Source: Neocallimastix lanati (nom. inval.) (taxonomy: Eukaryota > Neocallimastigomycota > Neocallimastigomycetes > Neocallimastigales > Neocallimastigaceae). From it: a DNA stretch of 32,500 nt. The notes under the pieces were generated by a model. The model worked only from the letters and a program-made list of their open reading frames with translations. It was not told the DNA's origin and did no database searches. The stretch lies in assembly GCA_016946835.1 (NCBI GenBank), contig JACVTC010000100.1:562501-595000 (forward strand), in the 5' to 3' direction. This document shows positions 23,834-32,500 of the stretch, piece by piece. The position numbers were made by a program, and so were the translations under genes. Position 1 is the stretch's first letter. Every line of letters starts with the position of its first letter.

Positions 23834-26800
23834 TTATGATGTATTTTTGAATATAGCGTTTTCTAAAGCATTTAATAAATTTTCATAATTACCAGGGGCA
23901 TGATCGAAAAACATACATTTAGCAAATGCTAATTCAGAAAATTGTTCCTTAACATCATCACAACGTAAAAGAATGACCCGTTTCATGTTGTTTTTTTTAT
24001 TTGGTAAAGTGGAAGGAGCTCTAGAATAATATTTCGAGGACTTCTTAGCATGGTTTGAGGTATAAAGACGTCCCTGTTTATTATCTTCAAATCCTTGATG
24101 ATTGACAAACATTGGATTAAATTCCTTATCATTATTATGATGAAGTTGCATTGCTTGCTTCATTTTGTCTAATGTTCTTTTTCTATTTTCATCGGTTACA
24201 TTTAATTCTAATATATCATCATTATCATCAATATCAGCAAATGAGGTTTCCTCTATTATATTTTGGTTCATTTCTATATTTGTATGCTGTTCCTCACTTG
24301 AGAATGATGATGAATCAATTTCATCTAATATACTGGATTTTCTCTTAGATTTAGGTATAATTTCTTCCTGTAATTCATTTGTATTATCAATGCCATCGTT
24401 TTCTTCTTTTTTTTCTTTTTCATCATTAATATTTTCTTTATTTTCATTTCTTTTTTCATCTTCATTATTAAAAAGATGAGTATGATTTAATGAAGTCATT
24501 AAATTCTCATTTATTTCATTATTTTTATGGGTATAAACTTCATTTTCTTTCTCATTTTTATTTTCTTCTATGTTAGGTTCTTCATAAACTGGACTTCTGT
24601 TACTGATATTATGAATTGAATCAATAATCATATCAACATAAGCTAAATTTTTATCGTTTGTAGAAATTAATTTTTTAATATTTCCAGTAGTAGAAGTACT
24701 ATTACTACTTTCTTGATTAATGTCATGCATATTTTCATGATAATATTCTAGATATTCTTGAGGCATCTGCATTTTCGTAAAATTATTTATTTCATAGCTT
24801 GATTGCTCCATTACTGGAATATCTGCAGTTTCAATAATATAGACTACCCCTGGCGGAAGTAATTTTTCGGTATTCATATGCTTTTTAAGATGAAGAAATT
24901 TATCCCAGAACCAATTTAATTCTTTATCTGAATTTGATTTATTAAAAGTAGCAAGAGATCGTGAGAAAATTTCTTCAGCAAGGCCATGATTTTTTTCATC
25001 TAAAAGTTCATCAGCGCAATTTCTTAAATCTGTTAAAATACCAATTGATAGTCTTGGAATAATATCGTAGTGATTAACAACTGAAGTCATGAACGTTCTA
25101 CAATGTTTTGCTAATTTTTCATCCATACAACTGGGAGTACCATATGAATAGACATGAAGTGGACGGTTAGGTGGTAGTTTTGAATCAACACCAGTAACAT
25201 AAGGTTTTTTTGGATCTGTCCATAGTAAACCTACCATAGACGCTACACCTCCACCAAGACTATGACCACATAAAACTAAGCCATAATCTGGGTAGTCATT
25301 TAAAGCAACTCTAACAATATTATGAATTACTGAGTTTGGTTGAGAAATGATTTTTGCAGATTGATAAATACCACTATGAACATGATATTCTTTACCGTTA
25401 TATATGATAGTTTCATAATCAAATTCTAAATCAATAATAAAATCATAAAAACCTAAAGTACCTCTAAGACTAACAATAACTTAATATAAAAATAATTTGT
25501 TATTTATTATAAAAAAAAAGAATAGTATAATTTAATTAAGTTAATATAATATGAATATAGAATTATTATTTATTACAACATATTTTATTAATTTTTTTTT
25601 TTTTTTTTTAGAAATAAATTAATGAATAGAAAAATTTACTTGCTTTCATATCATGATCAACAGATATAATGTGTGCAATATTATTCGTAGTTGAAGTAGT
25701 TTTTGATGAATAAGATGAATATAAAATATTTTCTAATGGGGTATTTGTATGTATTGAAAAAGCGTAGTCATTTGGATGTAAATAAGTATCTACCGTAGTG
25801 GTCGAACGCATTTGACCAATATCTAGAAAACGCATGAAGTGTCTTCCATAAACACCACTTGCAAATTTTATAAATCTATTGAAAGAATAAAATAATAATA
25901 ATAACCATAGTAATAATAATAATAATAATTATAATAATAATAATATATTATCATTAGTATAAATTATAATATTCTTATATATAATTAAATATATATGAAT
26001 CATTTATTTATTTTTATACAAGTAATTTTTGAATAGTATTTATTAATATAATAATATTATTTTAATTGCTATTAATTACTTTGTAATATTTTTAACCAAA
26101 TGTTGTTTTGGATAGATATATTTTTCTGGATTCATATTATCTACATCATTTAAGCTACTATCTGATGAATTTGAATCTTTTTCGTCTTGTGAACTAGTAC
26201 GACTTAATATTTCAGGATCCAATTTATCAGTAATTGAGAATGCAAAGGTTGGTGAATAATTATTAATATTATGTAATGCTTCATCTAAAAATGATTTTTT
26301 ATCATCATCTGATTCTATGGGTGATTCAATCTTTTTGCTAGATGTTTTTGAAAGGGCTAGTGTTGATAATAAAAATTTTGTTGTTTCATTTCTTGTTTTT
26401 TTAGAATCATTATCTTTTGATTTTTTATTGTTATAACCTTTATCATCATCGTCATCATTGCTATCATTATTGTCATTGTCACTATCATCATTATCATTAT
26501 TATTATCCATGATAGTAAAAAAATCCTTCTCTTCTGACTCTATAAGATTAAGAGGCACTGATTCTAGATAAGAATCTCCTTCATAAAGTAATGTTAATTT
26601 TCTTTTTTTCAGTATCGTTTCATAAGTCATAATCTGTAAGCATGCATATGCTGTTATAGCCTTTACAAAATTAATTGAACGCATACCTTTTTTAATAATA
26701 TTTCTTTCATTTTTTACATAATTTCCAATTTCAGACTGAATTAAAGAAATCAATGCAGATATTTCACGAGATGTTTCAGTTTTTCCAAAAACACTATCTA

Positions 26801-27937
26801 ATACATTAAGAGCTTCCTCTGCCCACTATTTTATTAAATTGTTAAATATTAAATATAAATAGATTTATATATATGATATATATAACAAATAATAAATAAT
26901 GGTATTTATATTTTTAAAGTTTAGTAAAATTTTCCATATACAATTATATAGTATTTATTATTACACTCCTTATTAAATATTTATATAATAAATACTAATA
27001 TATATATATATATATAACAGTTTTAATATTTATTTAATAAATTTTGATATATCATATTATATAATATTGATTTTTTTTATTATTTTTATTATTATTAAAA
27101 TAAAATAAGATAAATTAAATATAATAAAACATTTAAAAAATAATTAAAAAAAAAAAGTTATTTAATTTACATTTATACCTTAAATGTATATCTTAATCCT
27201 TTTTGTGCTATATGAAATGAAGTTAAAGTCATTACTTCTGTTGCTGAAAAAGTGTTATTAATAACATTTATACCAAAATCTGTACATGCATCTAACGCTT
27301 TTATAAAACTATTTGGGTTTCTAAAATTAAAATTTTAAAATAATATTATAATGCAATATGAAAAAATATTGATGTATTTATTGAAATAAGTAATTGTATA
27401 TATACAAAAAAAGTAATATAATATAAAGTAAAACCAATTAATAACATATAATAATTTATAAAATTTATATAAATAAAAATTATAAAAATTAATTAATATT
27501 AATTGTGAGTTTCCTTATTATATTTATATAAAAGAAATAAAAAATAAAATCAATAAATTTTATTATTTATATATTAAAATTTCATTGTACTCATTTTCTT
27601 CATCTCTATGAATAGATCTCGCTATTTTTATAGCTCTTATTAAAATATTACGACTTAAATCAAATGAAGCATCAGTTCCAGCTTTAGCAAGTTCATATAA
27701 TGTATCTACTATACTTGAAGCATTTCGTATTTTTAAACATGAAGTTGTTGTCATAGTAGTAATTCTTGAAGCAAGAGCTGATGGTAATAAAAATGGTCTT
27801 TCTTTATCTTTTTCCTGTATTAATTCATTTTTATCTTTTTCCTGTACTATTAATGGATTTTCATCACTGTTATCTACTTCAGAATAGTTATTATCAGAAT
27901 CATCCTTTTCTTTTCCTTTATTTTTCCTGAATAACAT
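23834..27937 (-). CDS. sn-1 diacylglycerol lipase-like protein (lipase class 3)
   Basis: Five exons: 27937-27591, 27320-27179, 26825-26080, 25875-25640 and 25479-23834. All four introns have GT..AG ends and matching phases (2, 0, 2, 1), giving 1038 residues. DAG lipases cut sn-1 ester bonds of diacylglycerol to give monoacylglycerol. The alpha/beta-hydrolase core starts in exon 4 (FIKFASGVYGRHFMRFLD) and continues with IIVSLRGT, nucleophile elbow GHSLGGG (Ser564), HYDIIPRLS (Asp629) and DHAPGNYE (His1017), all in the order of the DAGL/lipase-3 family. The N-terminal 500 residues include helices matching fungal DAGL-like proteins (INNTFSATEVMTLTSFHIAQ) and an Asp/Asn-rich acidic tract near 265-290. 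No four-helix membrane domain like that of animal DAGLs is visible. The Asp-to-His segment is about 390 residues, mostly acidic and low in complexity, far longer than usual. ATG 27937 is taken as start; the exon opens with a charged MLFRKNKGKEKDD segment. Confidence 0.88.
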
Positions 27938-29389
27938 CTTTAAATTTTATTTTAGCCTAATTTATTATTTAAGTATTTTTTTCATTAAAAATATTATTTT
28001 TATCTTATTTGGTTGATAATGTTACTAAAAATACTAGAAATTATTTAAGGTTATAAAGTATTATTAATTGCTATTATGGGTTTTTCTATTTTGATATATA
28101 TTTATGATTTACTTTTGTTCCCTTAATATATATATATATTTTTTTAATTTTTTTATTTTTCTAGGTCAAACTTTTATTTGAAATATACAAGTTCTATTAT
28201 TTAATTTTTTTTTTATTTTATATATATATAAATATATAGATGTATTTAATATTTTAAAATTCAAAATTTTATAATTCTAATTTGATAATTATTTTATTAT
28301 TAAAAAAAGTACAAAAAAAAAAAAAAAAAGAATATTTATATATTTAATTTTAATATATCCTAATTTATTGTTATTGTATTTCCTTTCTTATAGTATTTAT
28401 TATAACATTATATTATATATATATAATTAATAAAGAAAAACAATCAAAACATTAATTATTGCTATTATAATTTTATTATAATTAAAATTTTCCCCAAAAT
28501 ATTTATATATAAAATCATTTATATAATAATAATTATTTAATAAAAAAAATATTTAATAATTATAATCAATTAATAAATATTCAATTATTATCTTATAATA
28601 TTATTATTTAGGCTTTGATTTTTTTATAAAATTATTATTAATATAAATATTATTTTGTATAATATATTTTATTTCAGTAATTTTTAATTAATAATAATAT
28701 ATATAAATTGTAATTAAAAGATTAAAGTTTTTAAATTCAATATTAAAATTTTAACATGCATTTCAAAGATGTAAACAATATCATTTAATTTATTTAATAT
28801 ATCACAGTTTACTATATTAATAAAAATATTAAATTATTTCATATTAAATTTTTTGATTTTAAAAAAGTAAAATTATAATATAAATTTATGTGTCGATACA
28901 CGTGTATATATGCATTATTTTCTTTTAAGTTTATATATATAAATTGCTATGAAATATTAAAAAAAGAATTATAAGAATTAAAATGAAAAATATCGAAAAA
29001 ATATATAAAATTTAATAAAAAATAGTACAAAAGATGAAGAGAAAAAGCATTATTCCTTATTCATATAATTCAAATATTTTCAGTTTATTTAGTATAAATT
29101 TATATTCTTTTTATTTATAAAAATATTAAATAAGCAATAAAAATATAAATAATTTTTTAAAAAATCGTTTATATAATTTTAAATCTTTTTCTTTTCGATT
29201 AAAAAAATTTTTTTTTTCTTACAAATTAGTGTTAATTATATTGTCACACATAACTTTTTACTATTAAAGAATTAAATATATATATATTATTATTTTAAAT
29301 TTTGAATATTTATATTATATAAAATTAAATTTAGAAATATTAATATAATTTATAGTACAACTTAATTAAGATATATGCATTTCAATATG

Positions 29390-29424
<35 letters not shown>

Positions 29425-29578
29425 TAATAATAAAATTTTAAATTTTCTTCTTTTATGATAAATGAAATATATCATTTTTTTTTTCCTAATAAAAAAATGA
29501 TACATATATGATGAATCATGAAATAGTGATTAATTTATAATATTCCTTATTTAAAATTAATATATGCTTAATTTTTTA

Positions 29579-29662
29579 GGTAATAAGTATCTAAAAACTG
29601 GTAATGAAAAATGTTTCTTTTCAGATGTATGGACTTCCTTTATTAATTCAAAAATGTTTTAA
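29579..29662 (+). pseudogene. Short coding-like scrap, unidentified
   Basis: Directly after TTTTTTAG, 27 codons are open and read GNKYLKTGNEKCFFSDVWTS and onward to a TAA. Composition and codons look more gene-like than the surroundings, and the preceding T tract plus AG looks like a splice acceptor. No donor exon is found upstream. It could be a gene relic, a 5' exon of a longer transcript, or chance. Confidence 0.2.
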
Positions 29663-29863
29663 AAGAATAAAAAAGAATAAGAAAATATTTCATAATTAAA
29701 TGGATAAAAATTTACAATTTAATTTATTTTTTTGATATTGCTAATTTTAAAAAAAGTATAAAAAAAAATGCTGATTAACTAATATAATATTTAATCATAC
29801 TTTTATGTTAATCATTTGAAAATCATGATTATCAAATAATCAAATTAATTTTATAGATTAATT

Positions 29864-29866
<3 letters not shown>

Positions 29867-29904
<38 letters not shown>

Positions 29905-29943
29905 CAATAATTTTGAGTTTTTTTTTTTTTTTTTTTTTTTTTT
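29867..29943. repeat. Two long T homopolymers upstream of TRM11
   Basis: Runs of 35 T (29867-29901) and 26 T (29918-29943) are separated by 16 bases. The second ends 39 bases before the TRM11 start codon. Long poly(dT) can exclude nucleosomes in fungal promoters; that role here is inference. Confidence 0.85.
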
Positions 29944-29982
29944 ATTTTTCTTACTTTAATAGTGAAAGTATATCATAAGGAA

Positions 29983-32500
<2,518 letters not shown>

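Larger units (their letters stand above)
27938..29982. other. Divergent intergenic region between lipase and TRM11
   Basis: About 2 kb separating two genes transcribed away from each other, so both promoters lie here. It is AT-rich with an AAT microsatellite near 29390-29420 and T runs close to the TRM11 start. No clear promoter motif is visible, since TATA-like strings occur everywhere. A short coding-like scrap at 29579-29662 is listed separately. Confidence 0.65.

Noticed and set aside
24151-24479. Plus-strand Ser/Phe/Leu-rich frames inside the lipase gene
   Set aside because: Antisense shadows of the Glu/Asn/Lys-rich segment of the lipase.

Overview
The window looks like nuclear DNA of a very AT-rich eukaryote with widely spaced genes, spliceosomal introns (GTAAGT-like donors, TAG/AAG acceptors), long A/T homopolymers, ATT/AAT microsatellites and poly-asparagine tracts in proteins. 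My best guess is an anaerobic gut fungus (Neocallimastigomycota). The multi-kilobase gene-free gaps fit such a fungus better than the compact Dictyostelium genome, and a giant ASH/HYDIN-style protein would suit a flagellated zoospore. The lineage is inference; no rRNA or marker gene is present.

Layout. (1) 1-11234, minus strand: one giant gene, open at the left edge. Two very long reading frames join through a phase-1 intron at 7693-7224, giving at least 3588 residues made of repeated Ig-like ASH/MSP-type domains separated by long disordered inserts. (2) 11235-17086: AT desert with homopolymers and a 66-bp tandem duplication. (3) 17087-17609, plus strand: a two-exon gene for an 82-residue Ser/Tyr/Gly/Asn-rich protein I do not recognise. 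(4) 17610-20580: desert. (5) 20600-21965: an island of less AT-rich, coding-like sequence whose frame keeps changing. I read it as a decayed gene or an unresolved multi-exon gene; its last 215 bases look truly coding. (6) 21966-23833: mostly empty, with an ankyrin-like scrap, a small hairpin-rich stretch and a roughly 200-bp tandem duplication. (7) 23834-27937, minus strand: a five-exon sn-1 diacylglycerol lipase-like gene (1038 residues) with a visible Ser/Asp/His triad. (8) 27938-29982: divergent intergenic region. (9) 29983-32500, plus strand: TRM11, the tRNA guanosine-10 methyltransferase catalytic subunit, ten exons visible and cut by the right edge. Its DPPYG catalytic motif is split over three exons by a 7-nt microexon.

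The genes share no obvious pathway; this is an ordinary eukaryotic neighbourhood and not a cluster. The items most worth a second look are the giant ASH protein with inserts inside its domains, the 7-nt catalytic-motif microexon in TRM11, the lone 82-residue gene, and the decayed locus at 20.6-22.0 kb. Exon models were made by hand from splice signals, phase agreement and family resemblance.
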